Source of the DNA: Hymenoscyphus infarciens
Lineage: Eukaryota; Ascomycota; Leotiomycetes; Helotiales; Helotiaceae
Assembly (NCBI GenBank): GCA_001414345.1
Contig: LLCB01000489.1
Location: 1 to 30,608, forward strand
DNA: 30,608 bases
Reading direction: 5' to 3'
Position numbers and translations under genes: made by a program. The notes under the pieces were generated by a model. The model worked only from the letters and a program-made list of their open reading frames with translations. It did no database searches and was not told the origin of the DNA. Below are positions 1-11,730 of the stretch, in pieces (positions within the stretch are counted from its first letter, which is position 1; each line of letters opens with the position of its first letter).

Positions 1-399
1 TATTTAGAAAGCTTAAGTTAAGGCTTAGGTTTAAAATAAAAGATAAAAGAAATAGTTTATAAGAGATAATATATAAAGAATCTAGTCTAAATAAAGTAAA
101 GATAAAAGTAATAGAGTATAAAGATAGTTAAGGAATCTAATAAATTAGCTACTTACTCTTCTCTAATACTAAGAAACTAATATATAAATAAAAACTCTTA
201 AAATAGTATCTTTATTAGTATCTATTATACTAACTCTATTAAACTTCTTAATATAACTTAATATATAAGAACTCTCTTCTTAAGTAGCTAATTAAAAATA
301 TAAGTATATTTTAAGTACTCCTTTTTTTAGTAAAGAAATACTTAAAATTATAGTATAAGGTATAGCTTAACCTCCTTTCTATTACTAATAGTTGTCTAG
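1..399. other. No gene seen
   Basis: AT-rich sequence with the same CpA/TpG loss as the rest. I found no frame, repeat or motif here that I can support. Confidence 0.5.
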
Positions 400-870
400 A
401 ATAGTTAAGACTAGCTAACTTTAGTCTAAGAATAAGACCGACCTAGCTAACTAGTTTAGAGACTTAAAGGAGTTAGGCTTAAGAGTAAGACTAACCTTAT
501 AAACTAGCTAGTTAAGATAGTAAGAATAAGACTAACCTTATAAACTAGCTAGTTAAGATAGGTTAACTTTAGTCTAAGAATAAGACTAATAGTAAAGAGT
601 AGGAGTTAGCTTAATTATAAATATAAAAGATTATTTAACCTTATAGAATAGCTTAGACACTTAAAGAAGGAGTTAATTACTAGGGAACTAAGAATAAGAC
701 CGAACTCGTAAACTAGCTTAGAGACTTAAAGAAGGAGTAAGGTTAATTATAAATATAAAAGATCTTATAAACTAGCTTAGAGACTTAAAGAAGAAGTTAA
801 GTTAGTTAATTACAAATATAAAAGATTATTAGAGGATAATATTAAAAGATTACTAGAGGATAAGTATTAA
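400..870. repeat. Degenerate tandem repeat, possibly coding
   Basis: Two related repeat families are interleaved. One has a 41-base period (copies starting at about 486 and 527, core taagactaaccttataaac). The other has a looser period of about 58-64 bases (copies near 647, 711 and 769, core ctagcttagagacttaaag). In one plus-strand frame the last copies (about 765-870) read as a Lys/Glu/Leu-rich, coiled-coil-like peptide with two near-identical KRLLED blocks. The array may therefore be the rest of a repeat-containing gene, but no family is recognisable. Confidence 0.6.
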
Positions 871-1539
871 AGCTTATAAAGATATATATATTTTTCTAGA
901 AAATTAGCTAGTAATAAAGTAGTAAGGCTTAGGTTATAATTTACTAATATATAAGTAAGTAGCTAAGTAAATTTAAGTTTAATTTTTAATTATAAAACTT
1001 ATCTATTCTCTTACTTTTATTAATCTTATAAATTAACTTATAAAGGTATATATACTTAAGTAAGTAAATATCTACTACTTATCTTATTCTTATTATAGTA
1101 TTTTATCTTTAAACTCTTATTATAAACTATCCTCTTTCTTATAGTATTTTACCTTTAAACTCTTATTATAAACTATCCTCTTTCTTATAGTATTTTACTT
1201 TTAAACCCTTATCTTAAGCTACTTACTTTCTTATTACTTCTTACTACGATTAGCTATAATTTATACTATACTATTATTAAACGAATATCTTTCTTAAACA
1301 AAAACTTAAATAGCCCTTATTAAAGATAACTTTTTATAATTATAAAATAACCCTATCTTAAATAAAAGCTATTATAGATATCTCTTATTCTATAGACATA
1401 TCCTCTTTTATCTATATCTACTATTACTTTATTTATAAATACTTCTATCTTTAATATTATTAGCTAAAGAGAGTCTATCTTATACGTCTATTTAAATACT
1501 TTATATATAATATATATCTTATACTATATATAATATTAT
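871..1539. other. Intergenic, mostly featureless
   Basis: AT-rich sequence holding the 46-base repeat listed separately at 1094-1210. Beyond that I see no supported gene. The plus frame of the next relic may begin in its last hundred bases. Confidence 0.4.
1094..1210. repeat. 46-bp tandem repeat, 2.5 copies
   Basis: Units start at 1094, 1140 and 1186 with the shared core tatagtatttta, and are nearly identical over 46 bases apart from single C/T differences. The period is not a multiple of three, which argues against a coding origin. Confidence 0.85.
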
Positions 1540-2335
1540 TAAATAAACCTACTACTAGTATTAATAAGGCTTTTCTTACTATTCTCCTTAGTAGAATAGG
1601 AAAGATAAATAATACCTTTAGTAGAGATAGCGCTTATAATAGGCCTAACTATTTTATAGCTTAAAGTATAACTTAAGTTTAGCTATTTCCTAAATATCTC
1701 TTCTTAGTTAAAACCTAGGTTAAATTCAATATAATATATAAAAACTTTATAGAATTATAATATATAGTAAAAGGTTAGAAGGATATAGTCATTTTATACT
1801 ATAAGGCTAAACAAGAAGCTAAAAAGTTAGAGGTAGTTGTTAAGTAATATAAAAATACGCTACTTTATAAGTAAACTAGATAGAGTATTACTTTTATATA
1901 TATTTTCTTCTTCTTCTTTTTTAGCTTTTCTACTTCTTATTTATATATCTTATAACTTTTACTTATATATTATAGCTTAAAAGCTTTTACTAAGACGCTA
2001 TACTTAATATTTAAAAGATAATAAATACTTATAAAGTAAAGTTTTCTTTATTTAAATTTATAATATCTAAATTAATTCTATCTTTAGGAAAATACTAAAA
2101 CTTTAAAACGTAAGTACTATTTTAACGTTAATAAGGACTAAGAAGAGAGTAATTTAGACTTAGTTTATAAGGTTTCTAATTTAGTTTATAAGGTAGCTAG
2201 TAAGTTAGAATCTCTTTATAAAAAGGCTTAGATTAAATCTAAGTATTATAATATAGTCTATGTTATTATAAAGCTAGAGGATAGTAATACTAAATAGGTT
2301 TTATTAGTAAATCGAGTAAGGTATTAAGTTTAGTT
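1540..2335 (+). pseudogene. RIP-killed gene relic, Lys/Glu-rich, unrecognised
   Basis: One plus-strand frame (codon starts divisible by three) reads through the region, interrupted only by TAA and TAG. The clearest parts are 1590-1870, ending in a charged stretch that includes KAKQEAKKLEVVVK, and 2095-2335, which includes EESNLDLVYKVSN and SKLESLYKKA. Between them (about 1870-2090) the frame is Phe/Ser/Leu-rich and stop-rich; a pyrimidine run ending in ttttttag near 1922 could be an old acceptor site, so an intron may lie there. Helical, charged composition suggests coiled-coil segments. No catalytic motif or family was recognised. The next relic lies downstream on the opposite strand, tail to tail. 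Confidence 0.42.
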
Positions 2336-2439
2336 TTTTATTAAAGCATTTTCTTCTTTTTATTAAGTAATATTATTTAGAAGGTTAGAGAGAAGAGGGG
2401 TAGAGAGTTTATAAAGATACTTATAAGAACCTAAGGAGT

Positions 2440-3720
2440 AACTAAGGTATTCTTTCCTTAAAGACTATCTACGTTTATAATAGAGGCGTTTATAGTATTT
2501 ACTTAGCTCTATAATCGATCTATTCTTACTTTTTTTACTATTTTCTTAATAAAAGATACTATAAGTTATAGAAGGAATTATAGTATATATAGTAATAAGA
2601 AGTAATAATAGTAAGAAGCGATAATAGCTAACCTACTATAGTAGTTAAAAAGATATTCTAAATAAAAGTTATTTTATATTTTCTATTCTATAAATAACTA
2701 TTACTTATATTATATATTCTAGTAGTTTACTCTTCTTTATTAAATAGGAATTTAGTATCTATTTCTTAGTTAGTTTTAAGATTATTATACTCTTTAAAAT
2801 TTATATATACTTATATATATTCTATTCTAATTTTTCTTATAATATATTAGTCTTACTCTCTAATAATTCGCTTCTAATAGAGTACTTTATTATATATAGA
2901 ATATTATCTACTTTACTTTCTCTTTAGCTTATTACCTCTTCTTTTCTCTAGCTTATTACTTACTTTAGTATATCTATAGTCTTTTCTAACACTTTTTAAG
3001 GACTTTCTAGTATAGATAATAAAGATATTAAAGAAGAAGTATAATCTTATATATTAGCTTCTACTATTAGTATAGACTTTAATATAGGGTTTTAATTAAT
3101 ATCTATTTCTCTTTCTACCTATTATTACTAGAAAGTATATAAATCCTATATCTCTTTATATAATATAGTATCTAACTATATAGAAGTAAGAGTAGTAGTA
3201 TTACTATCCTAGGAAGGTTTAAGCTATGTAGTTATATTAGGTTTCTATTCGATTCTATTTTTATAAAGTTTAAAAGCTTTTTATACTTTTAATACTTTTA
3301 CTTTTAATTTAATAAAATTATTAATTTTATTCTAATATAATTTAACGAATTTTAGATAAAGGTTCTCTAAAGTAGAAGGTCTTACTTTTAAGTCCTTATA
3401 TAAATTATATATTTTATACTAGTTCTTTCCTTTATCTTTTTTTAAGATATTATATTTTTATATATAAAATATAATATATTATTATACTAGCTTAAGTAAA
3501 GGATATTAAGATTTATAATTTATTTCTATCTAGTATATACTATTAACCTTAAGAGCCTTTTTCTTAATATTATCTACTACTTTTTTATACTCTCTTATTT
3601 CTACTAGAAATTCTAAAGCGTATTAAGCCTTTTTACTTTCTAGCTATATTCTAATAATCTAGTATAAATTACTATTAGTTATTATTCTTACTTACTTCTA
3701 AACTATTATATATTAAATAG
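2440..3720 (-). pseudogene. RIP-killed long coiled-coil protein relic
   Basis: Read on the minus strand from about 3720 to 2440, one frame holds for some 400 codons with only TAA/TAG interruptions. The first third is Lys/Glu-rich (ALEFLVEIREYKKVVDNIKK and KDLKVRPSTLENLYLKFVKL are in frame). The middle is Thr/Ser-rich. The last part again has heptad-like runs such as SIRSELLESKTNILQEKLE. This looks like a mostly helical, coiled-coil protein, but I cannot name a family. Stop density in the first 110 codons is lower than expected for random sequence of this composition. The start is not visible: ATG is a RIP target and would read ATA. Confidence 0.5.
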
Positions 3721-4678
3721 TTAGGTAGAGAGAATGTAGGTAGGTTAAGACGTTAAAATCGAGGGCTGATTATTAGAATTAAGAGCTAAGTTATTACTTT
3801 AATTAAGGTTAAAGTTATAACTTATAAATAGAAGGGAAAATAAAGAGAAGTAGCTTTCTAAGATAGACTAGATATTAAGAGTTATTAGTTTAACTATAGT
3901 GTTAAATCTCTAGAATATAGAGTATAACTCTTAGACTACTTTAGTGCTAGATTTTATATATATAACTAAAAAACATTAGTATGCTAATATCTCTCTCTAA
4001 GTATTAATACTTTACTTAATACTTTAACTATTACTTTTTAGTTATTATATATACTTTTATTTCTATATAATAGCTAATCTAATATTTTAGTAAGAAGATT
4101 TTTTACTTTTAATAAGAATATTAATAGAATAAGTAGCTTTAAATATATCTATATATAAGTCTTAATTTACTCTTCTACTATTAGAGAATAGACCTAATAA
4201 CTAGCTTATAACTCTTATAAGAAATCTAATAATTAATTATTATCTTTTTATATCTTAAGATATCTAGCTAGAACATCTTACTCTATTAACCTAGTATATT
4301 ATTTATTAACTAATCTATTACTTAATTATTAATCTAAATAATCTATCTTTATCTAATCTACTTAGAATTCTTATATATTAAAACTAGACTCTTTAGTATT
4401 ATAATAATTTAATAGTAAGTACTTTATAAAGATAAAGTAATCTTATAAAATATACTAATTTAGAAATAGTTATTAACCCTCTTAGATAATCCTCTATACT
4501 AGAGTATAAAAGACTAAACCTCTTAAATAATCTAAATCTAAATTTAAAAAGAAAGAAAACTAATTATTAAATAACAAATAACTTAGCTAAGCTAAAAACA
4601 TAATCTAATAAAGGTAATAAAAATAGTTTTATATTTATATAAGAGCTATATAATAAAAATAGCTATATATACTCTAAT
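3721..4678. other. Mostly unassigned spacer
   Basis: A plus-strand frame at about 3733-3990 keeps some protein-like stretches (for example ENVGRLRR and VKSLEYRV) but is too short and stop-rich to call. The remainder to 4678 shows no supported gene. GC is locally slightly higher around 3730-3770, where cgagggctgatt survives. Confidence 0.3.
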
Positions 4679-6060
4679 AGCTTTCCTACTCTAACTCTTA
4701 CTAGAGTCCTATCTTCTATAGTCTAAACCTAGCTAGATGATTTATTTAGAGAGTTTAAGAACAAAATTTATATAGTTACTTATTCTAAAGAGGTAGAACT
4801 TAATACTATTTATAAATATCTTAAAAAAAATTATAAGAACCTTAATTATTAGCTCTTATTTACTTAATAGTATAATATATAGACTTTATTTTAATAGAAG
4901 AATAAATAGTTTATCTTAAAAGAATATAAAAGATATAATAAAAGAAATAAAGACTTTAATAATAATAAGATTAGTAGATAAGGCTTATAGTAGCTTTTTT
5001 TAGAATATTAACAACTTAGTAATGAAAAAAGAAAAGAGTTAAACAACAAAGCTATTTATAAATTTAATATTCTATATAACGAAATTAAGAAGTATAAAAG
5101 TTCTTAATAAGAAATTAATAAATAGAAGATTAGATTTAAAAATTATTATAAGAAACGTATAAATAATACTATTAATTTAATAGATAATAATATAAGTTTT
5201 ATATTACTTATTTAATAAATATTAGATTAACTAAAATAGATTAAAAATCTTAAAATATATAGATATAAAGTAATATACTATATTATAGACTAAAGACGTA
5301 CTACTTATAAGAAGAATAAAACCTACTTTTTAAATTCTAATAAGAGCGCTTACTATAAATAGCTATATAATATAGCTAGTCTTAGAATAGACTTCTTTAC
5401 TTCCTTTATTTATACTAGAGAGTTCTTTATATCTAACGCCGGATTCGCCTTAGTCTAAAATCTTCTATTCTTATATAGGGTCTATATAACTAGTTTTAAT
5501 AGAAACATAATCCTTTGTACTCTAACTAGTATTCTATATATAGTAGATAGTATAGAAGATATTTAGTTAGAAACACCTATATTTATAATAGTATATTCTT
5601 CTTTATCTAGTAAGTATAATATTTTCTATAATATTAATATATAGATACTAGCTAGTTTTAATATAGTATTCTCTAAGATATATTAATAACTCTTTAATAA
5701 AGAAAAGCTTAAGAGTATATATATTAAGCTAGTTTCTAAAGGTAGTAGGTTAGATTCTAAAATAGTTTAGTTAGAATACTAAAGAAAAAATAAACCTATT
5801 AAAGAAGTATAGAAAGTAATATATACTAGTCTTTCTTAAGAACTATTAATAATATTTTTTTAAAAACTATTATAAAAGAATAATTAAGTTATATAAGTAA
5901 TTTTAAGAGGTAGACAGTTTAAGTATAGTAGCTATATAGTTATATTAAATAGTGTTAGTTAACCTATAGTTATTTAAAGTAGATCTAGTTTTTCTATATT
6001 ATTCTAGCTATATAAGCTAGTCTAGTTCTATCTAGACTATATTAGATTAATAATTTAATA
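4679..6060 (+). pseudogene. RIP-killed gene relic, Lys/Asn-rich N-half
   Basis: A plus frame (codon starts leaving remainder 2 on division by three) runs about 460 codons. The first part has a charged region (KEVELNTIYKYLKKNYKNLN) and a coiled-coil-like block near 4995-5150 (NEKRKELNNKAIYKFNILYN). The second part, about 5290-5960, has long stretches without stops, including LRIDFFTSFIYTREFFISNA and KEKLKSIYIKLVSKGSRLDS. Stop density there is near 8 percent and all stops are TAA or TAG. No domain is recognised. The relic at 6430-7430 lies on the other strand, so the two converge. The exact ends are uncertain. Confidence 0.5.
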
Positions 6061-6429
6061 ATAATAGATTAATAGATTTTATTTAATATACTAACTAATA
6101 AAAATAATATTACTAGTATAAAAACCCTTATCTAAAACACTCTAACTTTAATTATAACTAAAGTATAAAATCTATTATAAATTATAAATTATATACTAAA
6201 AAGATAATTTCTTAATCTAACCTCTACTTTTTCTTATATATTTAATTGTTATTAGATAAGAGTTATTTTTAAGAGTTACTAGCTATTTAAAATATAAATT
6301 TCAAGTTTTATAATATAGGAATTTTAATATAAGAATTTTAATATAAACCTTGTTTTAAGTTCTTAGTAAATTCTAGTCTATTAGCACTATCTAGTTTATC
6401 TTTTATAATTAAAACTTCTAATTAGAAAA

Positions 6430-7430
6430 AAACGTCTTATTAAGCCTCTATAATAAGATTAACATCTAAGCTTAAATTAAGAGATTTTTAAATATCTCTT
6501 AGGATCTCTATTAACTTCTTAATATCCTCTAAAGTAAGATACTATCTACTAGTACGTATTAGTAGTATAATAGTGTTTTTATACTATTATAGATCCTAAA
6601 ATATACTTAGATTATTTATAAGCTAATTTAGTAACTTAATTATCTTATCTTAATCTAATTTCTTATATTTTTCTTATTATTATTTATACTAAAGAGCTTA
6701 AAATCTTTTTCTATCTTAATAGATATAAAGAGTAAATTATTATATTAAAAGATTCTTTAAATACCTTATAGTATAATAAAGTTTTTCTTTAAGAATAGAA
6801 TAGATGATAAAGTTATAAGAAGGATTATTAAATCCTAATAACTTAATAAGAGTATCTTATAATCCCTTAATTATAGAGTTTCCTATAACACCTATCTCGT
6901 CTTTTATAAGATAGTAACTAGCGATTTAAAAGTTTTAAATAATTATAGTTTATTCTAAGGTAAAATAGACTAATTTCTTCTATATAATAGCTAGTAGATT
7001 AAGGTTACTAGGTATATAGAGTTTTAGATTAACTAAAAACCTAAAATCCTTCTTATCTAGCCTCTCTATATCTGATATATCTAATTTATTATATTTAATA
7101 AAAAACTAGTAATACTCTTTATTAATATTATTAAAACTATATACTCTAAAGGCTAGTTCCTCTCTATTTAGTATATTAGATATAAATAGTCTTATCTAAG
7201 AAATAAATAATTTATAAATCCTCTATCTTAAATCCTTTTTAGCTGTTAGTATTAAAACACGCTATTCTAAAAAGTATATTTTTATACCTTTCAGACTTTT
7301 AAGAGGTTTTAATAGTTTTTATTATTTTAACTTTATTATATTCTATATAAATTAGTTAAAACTCGCTACTTAGATAGAATGCTAGTCGTATACTAGATAC
7401 TAGAGCTAAGATGTAAAGTAATTAGAGGAT
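6430..7430 (-). pseudogene. RIP-killed gene relic, best-preserved minus frame
   Basis: Read from about 7430 leftwards, one frame carries about 330 codons. The central stretch (about 7250-6770) has very few stops, around 4-5 percent, and includes NREELAFRVYSFNN, DIERLDKKDFRFLVNLKLYI and YLIKDEIGVIGNSIIKGL. The N-terminal part includes LKSLKGIKIYFLE and VLILTAKKDL. The C-terminal part is Arg/Lys/Tyr-rich. Composition is that of a globular protein, and the substitutions implied (Asp-to-Asn, His-to-Tyr, Pro-to-Leu) fit RIP. I do not recognise the family. It converges with the plus relic at 4679-6060 and is followed on its upstream side by the 31-base minisatellite. Confidence 0.55.
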
Positions 7431-7769
7431 TATACTTATAAAGTTAGTATATAACTAATATAAATTAGATAAGAGTATACTATCTATCTAAAAGGCTATC
7501 TATTATTAAGCTAAAGTATAAATAAGTATATTAGACGTAAATAGTAGCTATAACATATTTTTAATTTAATTAGAGTTTAAATATTTATAAGCGCCTTTAG
7601 ATTCTACCTATTTAAGAAAGGTTAATTTATTATAGCTTATCTTATAAAGATTATAACTAGCTAGTAATTTATCTTATACTAAGAATTAGAAAGATCTAGA
7701 ATAAAATACTTAAGTAGGCTATTAAATAATCTAATTTTAGAAATTAGGAATAATTTTAGTAAGTTAGCT
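7431..7769. other. Spacer, nothing seen
   Basis: Unassigned AT-rich sequence between the minus relic and the minisatellite. No frame stands out. Confidence 0.4.
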
Positions 7770-8532
7770 AGAGATAACGTAAAGTATCTAATACTAAGGA
7801 TTAGAAAAAATAGAATATCTAATACTAGAGATTAGAAAAAATAGACTAGTTATCTTTATATAAGTAGAATATTTAATACTTAGGATTAGAAAAAATAAGA
7901 TTAGAAATAGTTAGCTAAGATAACACTTATAAGTAGAGTATCTAATACTAAGGATTAGAAAAAATAGAATATCTAATACTAGAGATTAGAAAAAATAGAC
8001 TACTTATCTCTAGACTAGCTATTCTAATATAAGTAGAATATCTAATACTTAAGATTAATAACGCTTATAAGTAGAGTATTTAATACTAAGGATTAGAAAA
8101 AATAGAATATCTAATACTAGGGATTAGAAAAAATAGACCTAGACTAGCTATCCCTAGACTAGCTATCTTAATATAAGTAGAATATCTAATACTTAGGATT
8201 AGAAAAAATAAGATTAGAAATAAGATTAGAAATAGTTAATTAGAGATAACACCTATAACTAGAATATCTAATACTAGAGATTAAAAAAAATAGAATATCT
8301 AATACTAGAGATTAAAAAAAATAGAATATCTAATACTAGGGATTAGAAAAAATCAACCTAGACTAGCTATCTCTAGACTAGCTATTCTAACATAAGTAGA
8401 ATATCTAATACTTAGGATTAGAAAAAACAAGACTAGAAATAGTTAATTAAAGATAACATCTATAACTAGAATATTTAATACTAGAGATTAAAAAAAATAG
8501 AATATCTAATACTAGAGATTAGAAAAAATCGA
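7770..8532. repeat. 31-bp minisatellite with higher-order units
   Basis: The basic unit is about 31 bases, of the form agaatatctaatactagaga followed by ttagaaaaaat. Adjacent units with an exact 31-base spacing occur at 7780-7840 and 8270-8350. The array also contains longer composite units that add a spacer with taagtagaatatctaatact, agattagaaatagtta and gagataacacctata segments, repeated three to four times. Units differ by single bases, mostly C/T or G/A. The period is not a multiple of three, so a non-coding satellite is the simplest reading. Confidence 0.9.
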
Positions 8533-8842
8533 CTAGTCTTATTATAATAAAATAACTAGTTTTAAGAATTAGAAATATTATAGCCTATAGTAGTAGGATA
8601 GTAGATATATAATAATAAAAATTAGTTCTTAGAACCTACTATAGGCTTATATAAGAAGTTCTAGTAATAACAAGCTAAAAAACAGAGGCTTCTTACTACT
8701 AAACTAAAAAATAGAGGTTTTTATATAAATCTAATATTCTACTAACACTATATATTATTTTATCTTAGCTATTATAATAAAGAGTAGAAGATAGTAATAA
8801 AGAGAAGTTTATAATAAAGAGGAGCTAAAGTTATAAAAGAGG
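8533..8842. other. Spacer with short internal duplications
   Basis: AT-rich sequence leading into the 106-base duplication. Around 8760-8840 there are purine-rich repeats of the form aataaagagaagtttataat. No gene is supported. Confidence 0.35.
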
Positions 8843-9033
8843 GGTTATAATAATTAATAGCAAATAAAGTAGGCTTTATAGTAAAAGAAGTAGAGCTATA
8901 TTAAAGAGAAGTTAATAGAGAAGTTAATAAAGAAGTTATTAAAAAGAGGTTATAATAATTAATAATAAATAAAGTAAGCTTTATAGTAAAAGAAGTAAAG
9001 CTACGTTAAAGAGAAGTTAATAGAGAAGTTAAT
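8843..9033. repeat. 106-bp tandem duplication
   Basis: Two units start at 8843 and 8949 (core ggttataataattaata) and match over most of their length, including agctttatagtaaaagaagt-like and aaagagaagttaatagagaa segments. Inside each unit gaagttaata is itself repeated. The second copy is cut short near 9033. Confidence 0.8.
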
Positions 9034-9089
9034 ATATAAACTAGACATTTTAAACAAGTATACTTAAACTTCTATTTTCTCTATTTCTA

Positions 9090-9545
9090 GCTTTAATACA
9101 TTTACTATTAAAGAATTAGTTATATTTATAATAAGATTTTTAAAATATATACTAAATATTACTTAAATAGTAGATAATAGTAACTATAACTAGAAAGCCC
9201 TTACCGACTAAGGTAATTAAGAAGTATTTAGAAGTTAAATCTATTATAAATAAAGTAAATAAATAAAGTAATAAATAGAAGAAGTAAATAATATTAAAAG
9301 ATAGAGATAAGATCTAAAAAAGGATATATCTCTAGAATAAGTTAAATAATAAATAATTAAAAATAGATAATTAAATTTAACTTTCTTTTAAGATTAAACA
9401 CAGTTTAAATAGATTTAATAAATATAAGTTCTAGTATAGTATATAGTAATAAAGTTATTAGTAGTAAAACTATCTCTTTCTAGAATAAAACTATACTTAT
9501 CTACTAGCTTCTTAAAAAATATCCTTCCTTAGCCTATTTAATTAA
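9090..9545 (+). pseudogene. RIP-killed relic, Gln/Lys coiled-coil-like
   Basis: A plus frame (codon start at 9104) reads a short hydrophobic lead (TIKELVIFIIRFLKYILN) followed by a segment rich in converted Gln codons and Lys/Glu, with VNNIK and LKKDISLE runs, then a Leu/Ser-rich tail near 9460-9540. A possible acceptor site, tttctag, ends at 9090 just before the frame becomes readable. Stop codons are frequent, as expected if the protein was Gln-rich. Function is unknown. The frame may continue a few hundred bases further, but I cannot support it. Confidence 0.35.
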
Positions 9546-10420
9546 TTAGCTTATCTTCTATAAATTTTTATAGATCTTTTTTATTAAAGTATTAAAGTGT
9601 TTTAGAGTAATATAGCGTTTTAACAAAGGCTCTATAAATATAAACGCCTATACTATTTCTTAGAATAAAACTATATCTTACTATACTTATTATACTTACT
9701 AATATAAAATATAGATATACTTTTTTTTTAATTAATATATATTATATATTAGCTAGACGCCTCTACTCTACTAGTCTCTTATTACTCACTACTTATTAGT
9801 TTTTAGAAATACAACCTATTATTATTAATATCAACTACTACTAACTATATATTTTAATTTAATTAGATTTAATCTCTAGTATCTTTAAACTTATAACTTA
9901 TTACTAGTTTTTATTTATTAGTAATTCTAAGCTATTAGATTACACTAAGGCTAGCGTAATTTTAATTTAAAATAATTATATATAGGTCTTCTAGAAAATT
10001 AAAATAATAAAACTAAAAACTTTCTTTTAGGAGCTATTCTTTTAGGAGCTACTTATTACTATATTACTATATACTATTAAGATTTATAATAAATAATAGA
10101 CACTCTAGAGAGCTATAGCTGTCTAATATAAGTTTTAAAGTAGAAGGGTTTACGTTTTAAAGCTTAGAAATGTTTATGTTAATATTCTTATAGAATTATC
10201 TTATAAAATTAATTATCTTAGGAAATTATTTTAAGAAATTATCTTAAGAAACTATTAAAGACTTTATAAATAAAAGAATTTATTTCTTTTATTTTATAAA
10301 GTATTATTTACTTTATTAAATCCTTTTAATATTCTCTTAAGATTAATTAGTTTCTTACTTATTTCTAGAGAAAAGTATTATAAGATCTAAATAAGACTAG
10401 AGATAAGATAGTAAAACATA
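9546..10420. other. Unassigned spacer with degenerate short repeats
   Basis: No gene supported. At 10193-10255 a loose 13-17-base direct repeat (aaattatcttaag type) occurs about four times, directly followed by the hairpin at 10261-10302. Confidence 0.4.
10261..10302. repeat. Inverted repeat, potential hairpin
   Basis: The left arm at 10261-10277 (actttataaataaaaga) is the reverse complement of the right arm at 10285-10302 (tcttttattttataaagt) except for one inserted base. The loop is about 7 bases. It may be a remnant of a small inverted-repeat element or an old stem-loop. The arms contain almost no C or G outside the ends, so chance similarity of A/T runs is possible. Confidence 0.5.
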
Positions 10421-10512
10421 GCTAAGGTAGAAACGGATTTATAGCTAAGATAGAAACCGATTTATAGTTAAGATAGAAACCGATTTATAGTTAAGGTAGA
10501 AAGATAGAATAT
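10421..10512. repeat. 23-bp tandem repeat, four copies
   Basis: Units start at exactly 10421, 10444, 10467 and 10490, of the form gctaagatagaaaccgattt plus ata. Copies differ by single transitions. The units retain a CpG or CpC in the middle, showing that non-CpA cytosines were spared. Confidence 0.92.
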
Positions 10513-11029
10513 TTTATATTTATAATAGTAGAAAATTTATATTAATAAGTACTTTATATTTCCTTATATACTTTTTCTAATCTTATTAAGTAAAATATAT
10601 AAAGAATATAAGTAAAAGGAAAAGGAAAGACTAAAAACTAAGTATAGACTAAGTATAGACTTATTAACCTCTTAACTAGACTCTCTAACTAGATAATAAA
10701 GTAGTTAACTTTTTAACTAATATTTAAATTATTAATTTATTAAGTATTTTCTTATAATAAACTTTAAATATTTAGATATTAAAAACATAGAAAGATTAAG
10801 CTTTTTAACCTTCTTTTTTAAATATTAAATATTAGAAATATAGAAAGATTAATAGCTTTTTAATTTTACCTCTCTTTTAAATATTTAAAAAATAGTATAT
10901 AGTAATAACCTAAAAGAACTCTAAGAAATTTTTAGATATAACAGGAGTAATATAAGAGTTATATCTAGTATAAGAATCTTATACTAGTCTTAATAATTAT
11001 AGCTAGATTAATATATTTTAATTTACTTT
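10513..11029. other. Spacer with a 53-bp duplication
   Basis: No gene supported. A two-copy repeat occupies about 10765-10880; atagaaagatta starts at 10787 and again at 10840, giving a 53-base period, with flanking agctttttaa and tcttttttaaatatt-type matches. Confidence 0.6.
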
Positions 11030-11730
11030 TTAATACTAGGCTATAAGTAAGACATATATAATATTTCTTACTCTATAAATCTTAGTAATATTCAATAGAT
11101 TTTATAAGAAAGTTATTCTTTTTTAAAAACACCTTAATAAAATAGTAAACTTATATAAACGTTTATAGAATAAAGAAAGTAGGTAAGTTAGTTTTATCTT
11201 TAGCGAAAATCTTACTATCGTTTATAGCTTAGTGCTCTCTAGGAGTTATATTAATATTTAGTACTTTATATATATTATTTACTATAATATTAACTTAATT
11301 ATTAGTTACTTTTATAAACCTAATTTATTTCTTAATAAATAATAACACTTTATTATAGAATCTAGTCTAAAAGAAAGGATTAGTTAAGGCTCTTTCTTAG
11401 TTAGTAAGAGAGTTTTAGTTAATACTACTAATATCTAAATCTATTATTATAGAATCTAATATATAATTGTTAATAAAACCTATATTACTAGAAGTAATAG
11501 ATATAGTTAGAGTAGACTCTTACTCTAGATTATTATTACTAGTGCTAGGTTATAAAGTAGAAATAGAGGTTCTACTAATAACTATATTATTATTAGTACT
11601 TATAGAAAAGCTAGACAGAAGAGTAGAAAGGGAGGTTCTACTAATAACTATGTTATTATTAATACTTATAGAAAAGGTTAGGCTCTATTATGCTAAAACT
11701 AGGGAGAATAGTTTATAAACTATAGTAGTA
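11030..11730 (-). pseudogene. RIP-killed Ser/Thr/Asn-rich repeat protein relic
   Basis: Read leftwards from about 11730, one minus frame gives a Ser/Thr/Asn-rich segment with 2.5 copies of a 22-residue repeat (66 bases; corresponding copies at 11567 and 11633), including SISTNNNIVISRTS. It continues into SNNNLE, TLTISITSSNIG and a region rich in converted Gln codons down to about 11030. The same DNA on the plus strand is open for 83 codons (11467-11718), but that peptide is a run of Leu/Ile/Val, the expected antisense of Asn/Ser/Thr codons. I therefore favour the minus strand as the original coding strand. Low-complexity, probably disordered protein; family unknown. Confidence 0.45.
11566..11680. 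repeat. 66-bp tandem repeat
   Basis: aggttctactaataactat begins at 11567 and 11633, with tattattaatacttatagaa-type sequence following in both copies. A weaker third copy lies upstream. The period is 22 codons, consistent with a coding repeat in the surrounding relic. Confidence 0.8.

Noticed and set aside
1871..1922. Intron in the first relic (GTAAAC...TTTTTTAG)
   Set aside because: No branch site, the frame does not need it, and stop density after it stays high. Left as a possibility only.
7770..8532. CRISPR array
   Set aside because: Units are contiguous with no unique spacers, units vary by point changes, and the context is eukaryotic.
11467..11718. Plus-strand open frame of 83 codons from TTG/ATG-like start, Leu/Ile/Val-rich
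   Set aside because: Its composition is what the antisense of Asn/Ser/Thr codons gives, and the minus strand in this place reads as a Ser/Thr/Asn-rich repeat protein that extends beyond the open part on both sides. There is no family match and no sign of use.
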